Below, piece after piece: positions 1 through 7,698 of a DNA stretch of 23,616 nt. Origin of the DNA: an uncultured Muribaculaceae bacterium (GTDB lineage Bacteria; Bacteroidota; Bacteroidia; Bacteroidales; Muribaculaceae). Numbering within the stretch: the stretch's first letter is position 1; every line of letters starts with the position of its first letter. Location of the stretch: positions 1 to 23,616 of the forward strand of contig CAJUKU010000024.1 of NCBI GenBank assembly GCA_910587425.1, read 5' to 3'. The translations under genes were made by a program, and so were the position numbers. The notes below the pieces were generated by a model, which was not told the DNA's origin, ran no database searches, and worked only from the letters and a program-made list of their open reading frames with translations.

Positions 1-107
1 CTTGTGTCTCTTGTACTTGCTTCCTTTTGTCTATTGCAATTATTTCAATGTTCTCTTTGTGCTCCGCGATCAGGGCGGCTGGCGCCCGCGGTCGGCGGAA
101 AGTTCTG

Positions 108-139
108 CAAAGTTACAACCGATTTTTAAACTGTGCAAA
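108..139 (-). promoter_or_regulatory. Leftward Bacteroidetes-type promoter (proximal)
   Basis: On the minus strand a TTTG (139-136) is followed after 20 nt by TAACTTTG (115-108). This matches the Bacteroidetes primary-sigma consensus of a -33 TTTG and a -7 TAnnTTTG with 19-21 nt between them. It points out of the window to the left. A small GC-rich inverted repeat at about 74-88 lies downstream, in the presumed leader. Confidence 0.65.
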
Positions 140-244
140 TCTTTAACAGAAATTTAACGTTTTCGGGGCGAACCTTGAAAGAATCAGTCTCTTCCGCTGG
201 CTCTGCAGCGCCCTCCGGCGCCGCTCCGTTCCCGAAAGCGAGTG

Positions 245-276
245 CAAAGGTACACCCTTTTCCCGCCCCCACCAAA
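245..276 (-). promoter_or_regulatory. Leftward Bacteroidetes-type promoter (distal)
   Basis: A second minus-strand match: TTTG (276-273), 20-nt spacer, TACCTTTG (252-245). It lies 137 bp upstream of the proximal promoter with the same spacing. Both serve an unseen gene to the left, so that gene may have two start sites. Confidence 0.6.
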
Positions 277-441
277 CAATCGAACCTTTTTCTCGCAAAA
301 ATCATGCAAAAACACCACAAAATACCCTACACACATTATTAATATAATAAGACCGATATAAATAAAAGCGACCTGACCCGATCAGATCAGATCGCCCGTC
401 AAAGCACGCCCATAAAAGTATATAACGCGACAAAACGACGG

Positions 442-1080
442 TCAACGCCGGCGGATTAGGCTCAGACCGTCGCGAACAGGGATAATGACCGTCTCCAGAT
501 CCGGATGATCAGTCACCAAAGAGTTGAATTCATGTATTCCCGCAAGCTGCGGATCCATCCGTGCACTCTCATCAACCACCTTGCCCGACCATAAGGTATT
601 GTCGGCAAGGATATACCCTCCCCTACGCAATCGGGGCAGAATCATCTCAAGATAGGCTACATAGCGGCGCTTGTTGGCATCTATGAATACCATATCCCAG
701 GTCTCATCTATCGACGGCACCACCTCTTCTGCATCACCGATATGGAGAATTATGTCATTTGCCCGGGGATCGTCGGCAAAAAGCTCACGCAGTTCATCCT
801 CCATCTCGTCATCTATCTCAACCGTATGCAATTTGGCACCGGGAGGCATCCCTTCCGCTATGCACAGAGCCGAATAGCCCGTAAAAGTACCCAATTCAAG
901 CACTCGCTGCGGCGAGATCATCTGAGTGAGCATCTTCAATAGCCTCCCCTGCGCATGCCCGGAGCACATCCGCGGATAGAGATGATGCAGATGCGTATGC
1001 CGGTACAGCTCCTTCAGGCGCTGCGGCTCAGGCGAGCAATGCTCGTCGATATACCGGTCAAAAAGTTCCTGTTGCTGCAT
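442..1080 (-). CDS. SAM-dependent O-methyltransferase (class I, COMT-like)
   Basis: The 212-aa protein resembles the O-methyltransferase 3 / caffeoyl-CoA O-methyltransferase family, which transfers a methyl group from SAM to a hydroxyl, usually with a divalent metal. Visible features are SAM-binding motif I (VLELGTFTGYSA, residues 60-71), the acidic end of the next strand (VEID, 87-90), FIDANK (132-137) with the likely metal-binding Asp134, and ADNTLW (159-164) with Asp160 and Asn161. Length is normal for bacterial members. It is the last gene of the leftward operon and its start overlaps the end of the pyruvate kinase gene by 23 nt, so translation is probably coupled. The bacterial substrate of this subfamily is generally unknown and cannot be read from the sequence. 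Confidence 0.9.
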   Translation of the reverse strand: MQQQELFDRYIDEHCSPEPQRLKELYRHTHLHHLYPRMCSGHAQGRLLKMLTQMISPQRVLELGTFTGYSALCIAEGMPPGAKLHTVEIDDEMEDELRELFADDPRANDIILHIGDAEEVVPSIDETWDMVFIDANKRRYVAYLEMILPRLRRGGYILADNTLWSGKVVDESARMDPQLAGIHEFNSLVTDHPDLETVIIPVRDGLSLIRRR

Positions 1081-2077
1081 ATCTCTCGGTAGCCTCTATC
1101 GTCCGACGCATAATCTCCACACAAGCCTCGGGATACTCGCCGCGTGCAGTCTCACCTGTGAGAAGCAACGTCGATGCTCCCTGGCGCACAGCCAGCGCGA
1201 TGTCGCTCAACTCCGCACGCGTAGGTAGCGGACGAGCCATCATCGAATCAAGAATCTGCGTTGACAGAATAAACGGCAATCCTTTCTCGCGGCATTTGAG
1301 CGCCACATGATCCTGTATAGCGGGCACACGCCACAGATCCACCTGCGACCCGAGATCGCCACGAGCGATAAGCACCCCGTCCGACGCCTCAATTATCTCA
1401 TCAAGATTCTGCAACGCCTCGCAGCACTCTATCTTGGAATACAATTCTATCGCCGTTCCCTCTATCAGTTCACGCACCGATTCAACATCAGCCCGCGAAC
1501 GCACAAAGGAGTGCGCGATCATATCAATACCGCATTCGCGCGCAGCCGCAATATTCCGGCGGTCACGATCCGACACGGCTGGCAATGGCGGAAGTTCCAC
1601 ACCCGGCACAGCCACAGTCTTACGCGCACCAAGAGCACCGCCACGGGTCACCCGCGCAAGCACATACCCCTCGCACACATCCGTAACCTCAAGAGCGATC
1701 GCCGCATCATCGAGCAACAGCTCATTTCCGGCACGCAAATGCTGCTCAAGCTCACCGACAGCGATACATATCTCACGTGCCGAAGTGATACCTCCGGGAG
1801 CGGAATGCACCTTCACGACATTGCCGGCATTGAGCATCACGACATCAACCCCCGGCGTCAGCGCCGTCGTGCGTATCTCCGGGCCTTTGGTATCCATAAG
1901 GACACGGATCGCAGGATCCACGTCACGGATCACCTCAATCATACGCCGGATAGCATCCGGATCAACATGTGCCGAATTTATCCGCACACTGTCCATCCCC
2001 GCGCGCCGCAAAGATTCCACAAACCCGCGCGTGCAACGGTCGTCGGCGACCGTCGCCATTATCTTCGTATTTCTCAT
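1058..2077 (-). CDS. pyk: Pyruvate kinase, short form without C-terminal domain
   Basis: Makes pyruvate and ATP from phosphoenolpyruvate and ADP in glycolysis. The barrel and B domains are clear: TKI at residues 4-6, RINSAH (32-37), DTKGPEIRT (62-70), a B domain of about 71-165, SKIE (214-217) with the catalytic Lys215, ARGDLG (238-243) with metal-binding Asp241, STQ with Thr273, and TGETARGEYP (307-316). The protein stops at 339 aa soon after the last barrel elements, whereas most bacterial enzymes have about 470-480 aa. The C domain, which holds the allosteric site and part of the tetramer interface in classical enzymes, is absent. RINSAH replaces the usual RLNFSH, so one K+-ligand serine is alanine. 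Catalytic residues are otherwise intact, so I read it as a functional short form. It lies between aroQ and the methyltransferase gene. Confidence 0.92.
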   Translation of the reverse strand: MRNTKIMATVADDRCTRGFVESLRRAGMDSVRINSAHVDPDAIRRMIEVIRDVDPAIRVLMDTKGPEIRTTALTPGVDVVMLNAGNVVKVHSAPGGITSAREICIAVGELEQHLRAGNELLLDDAAIALEVTDVCEGYVLARVTRGGALGARKTVAVPGVELPPLPAVSDRDRRNIAAARECGIDMIAHSFVRSRADVESVRELIEGTAIELYSKIECCEALQNLDEIIEASDGVLIARGDLGSQVDLWRVPAIQDHVALKCREKGLPFILSTQILDSMMARPLPTRAELSDIALAVRQGASTLLLTGETARGEYPEACVEIMRRTIEATERYAATGTF

Positions 2078-2129
2078 ACGTCAGTCAAAAAAAATCATTC
2101 AGAACCTGAAACCGAACAGACCCGTCCGG

Positions 2130-2552
2130 TCAATCCATCAACGCTTCAACCCCGAGGCGGTACGATGCAAGACCGAAACCGGCTATGACACCGCGGCACA
2201 CCGGCGAGATCAGCGATTTGTGGCGCACAGCCTCACGTGCATGCACATTTGATATGTGCACCTCAATCACCGGAGTCTCTATCGCCGCTATCGCATCCGC
2301 TATCGCGAGCGAGGTATGGGTATACGCACCGGCATTCAGGACTATTCCACGGTATTCACCGCCGAATCCGGCATCATGCAGACGCGTAATGATATCCCCT
2401 TCCGAATTGCTCTGGAAATACTCTACCTCCACATCAGGATAGCGTTCACGGAGCGCAGACAGACAGCTCTCCATCGTATTATTTCCATATATCCCCGGCT
2501 CCCGACGACCCAGAAGATTCAGGTTCGGTCCGTTTATTATCAGCATCTTCAT
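2130..2552 (-). CDS. aroQ: 3-dehydroquinate dehydratase, type II
   Basis: Converts 3-dehydroquinate to 3-dehydroshikimate in the shikimate pathway in the cytoplasm. The 140-aa length is typical of the type II family, which forms dodecamers. The N-terminal signature NGPNLNLLGRREPGIYG (residues 7-23) contains the active-site Arg and Tyr22. The segment VIEVHISNVHARE supplies the conserved substrate-binding His and Asn, and RHKSLISPVCRGVIAGFG is the usual C-terminal signature. It lies 19 nt after the small membrane protein gene and 52 nt before pyruvate kinase, so it is inside one operon with no separate promoter seen. Confidence 0.97.
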   Translation of the reverse strand: MKMLIINGPNLNLLGRREPGIYGNNTMESCLSALRERYPDVEVEYFQSNSEGDIITRLHDAGFGGEYRGIVLNAGAYTHTSLAIADAIAAIETPVIEVHISNVHAREAVRHKSLISPVCRGVIAGFGLASYRLGVEALMD

Positions 2553-2571
2553 ATATCAAAAAAATCAGAAA

Positions 2572-2847
2572 TCAATTGAGATCCTGCGTGACAAGCATGT
2601 ACACACCGATATGAGTGAGCAACAGGAGTCCGAAAAGTATCCATGTCATCACACGGCGCCGCGCCCAGCAGGCACACCCCAGCCACGCAGCCACAATCAC
2701 ATACGCCGGATAGATCCACACAAGAGTGCGCACCATCGGCGGCTCCGGCGGACAGGACGCAAGAAGCATAGGCTCCTGAAACACCGGTAACGCAAGGATC
2801 ACCGCCAGAGCGATAACCCACCCGGGCACACCATCCCGGCTCAGCAT
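2572..2847 (-). CDS. Small membrane protein of unknown function (91 aa)
   Basis: I do not recognise this family. The start used is the ATG at 2847-2845, which overlaps the epimerase stop codon by 7 nt and is preceded by a GGAGGGG 8 nt upstream, a strong Shine-Dalgarno for this phylum. A longer frame reaching to 2964 exists, but its extra 39 residues only shadow the epimerase gene. Three hydrophobic segments are visible at about residues 10-25, 40-58 and 65-86, with the positive cluster RRR at about 62-64, so an inner-membrane protein is likely. It is translationally coupled to the epimerase and followed 19 nt later by aroQ. Confidence 0.7.
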   Translation of the reverse strand: MLSRDGVPGWVIALAVILALPVFQEPMLLASCPPEPPMVRTLVWIYPAYVIVAAWLGCACWARRRVMTWILFGLLLLTHIGVYMLVTQDLN

Positions 2848-3860
2848 TTGCCATGCCCCTCCGTGGCGCGGTACGACTCCACAGTCCGCCTGATGCCCTC
2901 CTGAAGACTGAAGCGGGGAGAGAAACCAAAATCCTTGCGAGCCTCCTCGATCGAGCAGTTCCAATTGCGCTGACGCATTATCCTGAACTTATCGCGATTG
3001 AGTGTCGAAGGCTTCATCCGAGCCACGCCCACCTTCTCCGCGACAACCGACGCCACATAGACTGCCCACATCGGCAGACGCACCGGCACCACGAAACTGC
3101 GCTGAAGTTCACGCGCCACAATCTTCCGGAACTCTTTCTGCGTATACGCCCTCGGCTCCGACAATATATATTTGCGTTTCAACGTCGCATCCGAGGCAAG
3201 CGCGTCAAAGATTGCCGCAGCAAGATCCTCGACATATATGAACGTCAGCATCTGGCGCCGGAATCCCACCCCGAAATCAAAATGACGGTCGATGCTCTTC
3301 ACCATCATCAGGTAATCCTGCTCATGCGGGCCGTAGACCCCCGTAGGGCGAAGTATCGTCCAGGGCACATCGGGACATGTCTCGAGAAATGTCTCAGCCT
3401 TTATCTTCGACACACCGTAACGGGTGTTGGGCTGCGGGATCATGCGTCCGTTAAGCGGCTCATAGTTTTTCTCATCGCCCGGACCGAGCGCACTCAGACT
3501 GCTCATGTAAATGAACCGTTCGGGCATCATCCCCGACCGCCGAAGAGCCTCTATGAAATTGCGGAGATAGTTTACGTTAATACGGTTGAAATCCGCGAAA
3601 TTAGTGCACTTCGTAGCACCTAAATTATACACGATCCAATCCCAGCGTTCCCCTTCCGGCAAAGCCGCGCGCAGGGACGCCGACAGGGCATCGACATCGT
3701 CATAGTCGAGCGTCACGAAATGCAGCCGTTCATCCTTAAGGAAACGGCGCGAGGTCGATTCTCGCACCCCAGCCCAGGTGTCATATCCGCGCTTTAACGC
3801 CTCATCAGCGATGAAGCCGCCGATAAATCCGCCGGCTCCCACTATCAATACTTTCTTCAT
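2841..3860 (-). CDS. NAD(P)-dependent epimerase/dehydratase (extended SDR)
   Basis: The 339-aa protein belongs to the extended short-chain dehydrogenase/reductase family, often acting on nucleotide sugars. The Rossmann motif GAGGFIGG is at residues 8-15, the catalytic Ser is in YMSS (118-121) and the YxxxK pair is Tyr148-Lys152 (RYGVSK). The LRPTGVYGP segment is the substrate-binding region typical of the family. Substrate is not predictable; related proteins are annotated as UDP-sugar epimerases or as dihydroflavonol reductase-like. It is the first gene of the leftward operon, 38 bp from divergent trmB, and a TAACTTTG box lies only 5 nt upstream of the ATG. Confidence 0.9.
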   Translation of the reverse strand: MKKVLIVGAGGFIGGFIADEALKRGYDTWAGVRESTSRRFLKDERLHFVTLDYDDVDALSASLRAALPEGERWDWIVYNLGATKCTNFADFNRINVNYLRNFIEALRRSGMMPERFIYMSSLSALGPGDEKNYEPLNGRMIPQPNTRYGVSKIKAETFLETCPDVPWTILRPTGVYGPHEQDYLMMVKSIDRHFDFGVGFRRQMLTFIYVEDLAAAIFDALASDATLKRKYILSEPRAYTQKEFRKIVARELQRSFVVPVRLPMWAVYVASVVAEKVGVARMKPSTLNRDKFRIMRQRNWNCSIEEARKDFGFSPRFSLQEGIRRTVESYRATEGHGKC

Positions 3861-3865
3861 GAGCG

Positions 3866-3873
3866 CAAAGTTA
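3866..3873 (-). promoter_or_regulatory. -7 box for the leftward epimerase operon
   Basis: TAACTTTG on the minus strand ends 5 nt before the epimerase ATG at 3860. Transcription starting a few bases downstream would give a nearly leaderless mRNA. No clear -33 TTTG lies at the expected distance, so this rests on the -7 match and its position in a 38-bp divergent gap. Confidence 0.5.
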
Positions 3874-3876
3874 GGA

Positions 3877-3894
3877 TAATTTTGTGTAATTTTG
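3877..3894 (+). promoter_or_regulatory. Tandem -7 boxes for the trmB operon
   Basis: Two identical TAATTTTG boxes (3877-3884 and 3887-3894) lie 10 bp apart, one helical turn, immediately upstream of the trmB ATG at 3899. The nearer one is 4 nt from the ATG, implying a leaderless or nearly leaderless transcript. A -33 element is not obvious. Confidence 0.5.
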
Positions 3895-3898
3895 CGGC

Positions 3899-4669
3899 AT
3901 GGGCAAGAATAAGCTTAAGAAATTCCGCGAACTCGCGACTATGGACTTCGTATTCCAATACCCCCACTTCCGGCTGCAGGAGGAGGGTGGATTCCCGCAT
4001 CGCGGGAAGTGGCGCGAAGATGTATTCCGGCGTCCGGGGCGCATCGTCCTCGAGCTTGGATGCGGAAAAGGGGAATACACCGTCGGGCTGGCGCAACGTT
4101 TTCCCGACGACAACTTCATCGGCATCGACATCAAGGGGGCACGGATATGGACCGGTGCCTCACAGGCTCGCGACGCTGGGATGGAGAATGTCGCGTTCCT
4201 GCGCACAGGTATAGAGATGCTACCGGAATTCTTCGCACCCGGCGAGGTCGACGAGATCTGGATCACATTCCCCGACCCACAGATGAAGAAAGCCACGAAG
4301 CGGCTCACCGGCACACGATTCCTTGAGCTGTATCGCCGCGTGCTACGCCCCGGAGGCATGATCCGCCTGAAGACCGACAGCCCGTTCCTGTACACATATA
4401 CCGGCATAATGGCTCGCCACAACGCCCTGCCAATAGCTACCGAAACCGCCGACCTTTACGCCGACGCGCCCGGTGCCGAAACCGACATACTATCCATCCG
4501 CACCTACTACGAGCAGCAGTGGCTCGCACGCGGACTCTCCATTAAATACATTTCATTCAGCATTCCCCCGGAAAGCACGCTCACAGAGCCGGAGGTCGAC
4601 ATACCATACGACACCTACCGGAGTTTCTCGCGCGGAACCGTGCTGCCACAGAACAACGAAACGGAATAA
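3899..4669 (+). CDS. trmB: tRNA (guanine-N7)-methyltransferase
   Basis: Methylates N7 of G46 in the tRNA variable loop using SAM. The SAM-binding motif ELGCGKGEYT lies at residues 52-61, followed by GIDIKGARIW (75-84). The family signature FPDPQMKKATKRL (124-136) holds the substrate-binding Asp, and GGMIRLKTD is typical of the barrel end. At 256 aa it is slightly longer than the E. coli enzyme. It is the first gene of a rightward operon; the stop is 5 nt before the mrp start. Confidence 0.96.
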   Translation: MGKNKLKKFRELATMDFVFQYPHFRLQEEGGFPHRGKWREDVFRRPGRIVLELGCGKGEYTVGLAQRFPDDNFIGIDIKGARIWTGASQARDAGMENVAFLRTGIEMLPEFFAPGEVDEIWITFPDPQMKKATKRLTGTRFLELYRRVLRPGGMIRLKTDSPFLYTYTGIMARHNALPIATETADLYADAPGAETDILSIRTYYEQQWLARGLSIKYISFSIPPESTLTEPEVDIPYDTYRSFSRGTVLPQNNETE

Positions 4670-4674
4670 CCGAC

Positions 4675-5757
4675 ATGGACGAAAGACTCTACCCCGCACT
4701 GATACTCGACGCACTGCGCAATGTGCGCTACCCCGGCAACGGCAAGGATATCGTCAGCCTCGAGATGGTCGACGACGACATACGCATCGACGGACGCAAA
4801 GTCAGCTTTACGCTTGTGTTCGACAAGCCCACCGATCCTTTCATGAAATCGGTAGCCAAAGCTGCCGCGACTGCAATACGCACCTACATAGCCGACGATG
4901 TCGAGGCTACGGTAGCGACGCGTGCCAAGCAGCCTGCCGCCGCTCCTGCCGCACCGGTGCTCCCCGGCGTGAAGAATATAATCGGCATCAGCTCCGGCAA
5001 GGGAGGCGTAGGCAAATCTACCGTCGCCGCCAATCTCGCGGTGGCGCTCGCCAAGGAGGGATACAGCGTGGGATTGCTCGACGCCGACATATTCGGACCC
5101 TCCGTGCCAAAGATGTTCGGTGTCGAGGACGAGCAGGTCTACATGCATGAAGTCGACGGACACCCGCTCATCATACCGCTCGAACGCTACGGCGTGAAGC
5201 TCCTCTCCATCGGATTCCTAGTCGACAAGGACAGCGCCGTGATCTGGCGTGGAGGCATGGCGTCCAACGCGCTGAAACAGCTCATTGCCGAAGCCGACTG
5301 GGGCAACCTCGACTATTTCCTCATCGACATGCCCCCCGGCACGAGCGACATACACCTGACCCTCATACAGACCCTGCAGCTGACCGGTGCCGTCATCGTC
5401 ACCACACCGCAGGAAGTGGCGCTCGCCGATGCCCGCAAGGGGATATCGATGTTCACCAACGAGAAAATAAATGTGCCGCTTCTCGGTCTTGTCGAGAACA
5501 TGGCTTGGTTCACTCCCGAGGCACATCCCGATGAACGTTACTACATATTCGGTCGCGAGGGTGGAGTGAAACTCGCCGAGAAACTTGGCGTGCGGCTGCT
5601 CGCACAGATCCCCGTGGTAGGCTCTATATGCGAGGGGGGCGACGACGGACGACCCGCGGCTTTACGCGACGACACAATAACCGGTCAGGCATTCATACAT
5701 CTCGCACACGAGCTTATCGACGCCACATCATCATCGCAGACCGGCGACAATATCTAA
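4675..5757 (+). CDS. Mrp/ApbC-family P-loop ATPase (Fe-S cluster carrier type)
   Basis: The 360-aa protein has an N-terminal MIP18/DUF59 domain (about 1-90), an Ala/Pro-rich linker (about 84-95) and a ParA/MinD-like ATPase domain. The deviant Walker A motif is GKGGVGKST (residues about 105-113), with DADIFGPSVP and the switch region DMPPGTSD following. Relatives bind and deliver Fe-S clusters. The CxxC that carries the cluster in ApbC/Nbp35 is not present: the usual region reads ENMAWFTPEAHPDERYYIFG, without cysteine, and the protein has only one Cys near the C-terminus. Cluster carriage by the classical site is therefore doubtful. It sits 5 nt after trmB and 18 nt before the GlmU-like gene. 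Confidence 0.9.
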   Translation: MDERLYPALILDALRNVRYPGNGKDIVSLEMVDDDIRIDGRKVSFTLVFDKPTDPFMKSVAKAAATAIRTYIADDVEATVATRAKQPAAAPAAPVLPGVKNIIGISSGKGGVGKSTVAANLAVALAKEGYSVGLLDADIFGPSVPKMFGVEDEQVYMHEVDGHPLIIPLERYGVKLLSIGFLVDKDSAVIWRGGMASNALKQLIAEADWGNLDYFLIDMPPGTSDIHLTLIQTLQLTGAVIVTTPQEVALADARKGISMFTNEKINVPLLGLVENMAWFTPEAHPDERYYIFGREGGVKLAEKLGVRLLAQIPVVGSICEGGDDGRPAALRDDTITGQAFIHLAHELIDATSSSQTGDNI

Positions 5758-5775
5758 AAACAACAGCTACATCAC

Positions 5776-6945
5776 ATGCTAAACATCATCCTCCGCGACA
5801 TACCGGATGTACATGCCAATCTCCTGCCGATCACACTCACACGACCGGTAGCCGACATCCGCTCCGGTATCCTCACCATACGCGAGAAATGGGAACACAT
5901 GCTCCCCGGCGTATATTCATATCTCACCACCGACTACCTCTCCGTAAAATACCCCTGCATCTACCGTCCCGACGGCGACAATATCATAATCTCCTCCCAT
6001 ATACTTCCGACCCCCGACATGGTCGAGGCGGTTGCCGCACTTAAGATCGGACAGGCTCTGATGGCTGGCGACGAGGAACTGGCTCGCCGCGGAACTCCCG
6101 ACGAAGAGCCCACAGAGCGATTGCAGCATACTGAAGTTCCGACCGCTCTACACCATCTTTACGACATATTCCGCTATAACGACATAGCGCTCGAATTTGA
6201 CTTCCTGCTCCTCACGCAGTCACGCCAGTCGCAACCCATAAGCCCGACCAACACTATCATCGGCAATCCCGGACGCGTGTTTCTCGAAGATGGAGCAAGC
6301 ATGGAGGGTGCGATAGTAAATGTCAACGCCGGACCGGTCTACATCGGTCGCGACGCCGAGGTCATGGAGGGAACATGCATCCGTGGCGGACTCGCCCTGT
6401 GCAAGGGTTCGCAGATAAAGATGGGCGCAAAGATCTACGGTGCCACCACTATCGGACCGCACTGCAAGGTTGGCGGCGAGGTCGCCAACTCTGTATTCAT
6501 AGGATACTCCAACAAAGCACACGACGGATTCCTCGGCAACTCCGTCATAGGCGAATGGTGCAACCTCGCGGCTGGAACCGTTGCCTCCAACCTCAAGAAC
6601 GACTATACCGAAGTAAAACTCTGGAACTACCCCAAGCGGCGCTTCCTGCGCACAGGACTCCAGTTCTGCGGACTGATCATGGCTGACCACTCAAAGACCG
6701 GAATCAACACCATGCTCAACACCGCAACCGTGCTTGGCGTGGGCGTCAACATACACGGTGCCGGATATCCCCGCAACTTCATCCCTTCGTTTATGGAAGG
6801 CTCCACCGCCGGACTCTACGAAGTCCCCATCACCAAATTCCTCGACACCGCCGAGCGCGTCAAAGCACGCCGCAACGTCAAGCTCACCCCCGTCGACATC
6901 GACCTCTACCGCCACCTCTACCAGATGCTCGACGACTACAAATAA
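5776..6945 (+). CDS. Alternative GlmU: UDP-GlcNAc diphosphorylase/GlcN-1-P acetyltransferase-like
   Basis: This 389-aa protein resembles the Bacteroidetes alternative GlmU family, thought to perform the last two steps of UDP-N-acetylglucosamine synthesis. The N-terminal part has LPITLTRPVADIRSGILTI (about 17-35) in place of the classical LxxGxGTRM...K nucleotidyltransferase motif. From about residue 160 a left-handed beta-helix of hexapeptide repeats begins (VFLEDGASMEGAIV, VYIGRDAEVMEGTCI). The probable acetyltransferase His is His249 in NKAHDGF, followed by GEWCNLAAGTVASN. It is the last ancestral gene of the operon; the restriction endonuclease starts 12 nt after its stop. The exact activity is inferred from family knowledge. 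Confidence 0.85.
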   Translation: MLNIILRDIPDVHANLLPITLTRPVADIRSGILTIREKWEHMLPGVYSYLTTDYLSVKYPCIYRPDGDNIIISSHILPTPDMVEAVAALKIGQALMAGDEELARRGTPDEEPTERLQHTEVPTALHHLYDIFRYNDIALEFDFLLLTQSRQSQPISPTNTIIGNPGRVFLEDGASMEGAIVNVNAGPVYIGRDAEVMEGTCIRGGLALCKGSQIKMGAKIYGATTIGPHCKVGGEVANSVFIGYSNKAHDGFLGNSVIGEWCNLAAGTVASNLKNDYTEVKLWNYPKRRFLRTGLQFCGLIMADHSKTGINTMLNTATVLGVGVNIHGAGYPRNFIPSFMEGSTAGLYEVPITKFLDTAERVKARRNVKLTPVDIDLYRHLYQMLDDYK

Positions 6946-6957
6946 CATTTTCCCGAC

Positions 6958-7698
6958 ATGAGAAATTACGACCTTGGCTTCATCAGCGATGCGGATCTCT
7001 ATGAAAACGTGAAACGCACCATCGAAGCTTACCGGCGGCACATAAACCTCAAGGAGTTTAACGAGAATATCGTTGATCCGATAAAGCTGACTTTCGACGC
7101 TAAGGTCTACGGCAAGACACTACGGCAATCGATTGAGGACGAATGTCTGCGGCAGATCGACAAGTCTAATGCGAACAGGATAGGTTATTTCCATCAGAAC
7201 ATATTCAAATATGCCCGCAATGGCTGGATTGTCCCCCGCCAGGGATTTGATGTGGAGAATCCCGGACTCCATATATTTGCGGAACTGAAAAACAAACACA
7301 ATACGATGAACTCCGCATCTTCGCAGAAAACCTACATGAAGATGCAGAGCAAACTGCTTGAGGACGACCAGGCGGTTTGCTATCTCGTGGAAGTGATTGC
7401 AAAAAAGTCGCAGGACACGACATGGAGCATGACTCTTGACAAACGCAAATGCTCACACAATAAAATCCGCAGAATATCTATGGACAAGTTCTACACACTT
7501 GTTTTTGGTGTACCCGATGCCTTCTACAATCTGTGCCGGATTCTGCCGGATGTAATTGACGATGTACTGACAGAACACCCGGGACTTGCATTGAGCAATA
7601 CCGTTTTCGACGAACTCGTGGAGGAACATGCCGATGTGTTGGCTGCGCTCTACCGGCTTGCCTTTTCAACCTACGACGGCTTCATCATCCGACGATGA
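6958..7698 (+). CDS. Type II restriction endonuclease, Eco47II/Sau96I-like
   Basis: The 246-aa protein matches the Eco47II-type endonuclease family, which cleaves GGNCC. The PD-(D/E)xK core is visible as GFDVE (Asp98) followed by FAELKNKHNTMN with Glu109 and Lys111; the ELKNKHNTMN block is the family hallmark. Length is close to Eco47II. The stop codon overlaps the methyltransferase start as ATGA, so the two are coupled with the nuclease first. It begins 12 nt after the GlmU-like gene and no TAnnTTTG box is seen before it, so it may ride on the trmB operon promoter. GC is visibly lower than in the neighbours (for example 43% at 7261-7320 against 62% at 6721-6780), a sign of transfer. GGNCC specificity is inferred. 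Confidence 0.9.
   Translation: MRNYDLGFISDADLYENVKRTIEAYRRHINLKEFNENIVDPIKLTFDAKVYGKTLRQSIEDECLRQIDKSNANRIGYFHQNIFKYARNGWIVPRQGFDVENPGLHIFAELKNKHNTMNSASSQKTYMKMQSKLLEDDQAVCYLVEVIAKKSQDTTWSMTLDKRKCSHNKIRRISMDKFYTLVFGVPDAFYNLCRILPDVIDDVLTEHPGLALSNTVFDELVEEHADVLAALYRLAFSTYDGFIIRR

Larger units (their letters stand above)
1..441. other. Gene-free left flank with leftward promoter region
   Basis: No credible coding region is visible. A short leftward open frame at 126-320 has no family resemblance and lies across two promoter-like elements. Positions 1-245 contain no ATG on the minus strand, so the gene driven by the leftward promoters starts beyond the left edge and would have a leader of more than 100 nt. 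An AT-rich inverted repeat (337-351) lies just after the O-methyltransferase operon but has no clear U tract, so I do not call it a terminator. Confidence 0.6.

Noticed and set aside
126..342. Short open frames on both strands in the left flank
   Set aside because: No family resemblance, and they overlap two consensus promoters.
1307..2252. Two long rightward open frames opposite pyruvate kinase
   Set aside because: They lie antisense to a gene with intact family motifs, have composition typical of complementary GC-rich codons, and have no promoter or family resemblance.
2549..2929. Leftward 126-codon frame overlapping the small membrane protein
   Set aside because: It is another frame of the same region. 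The alternative starting at 2847 has a good ribosome binding site, stop-start overlap with the epimerase, and three clean membrane segments.
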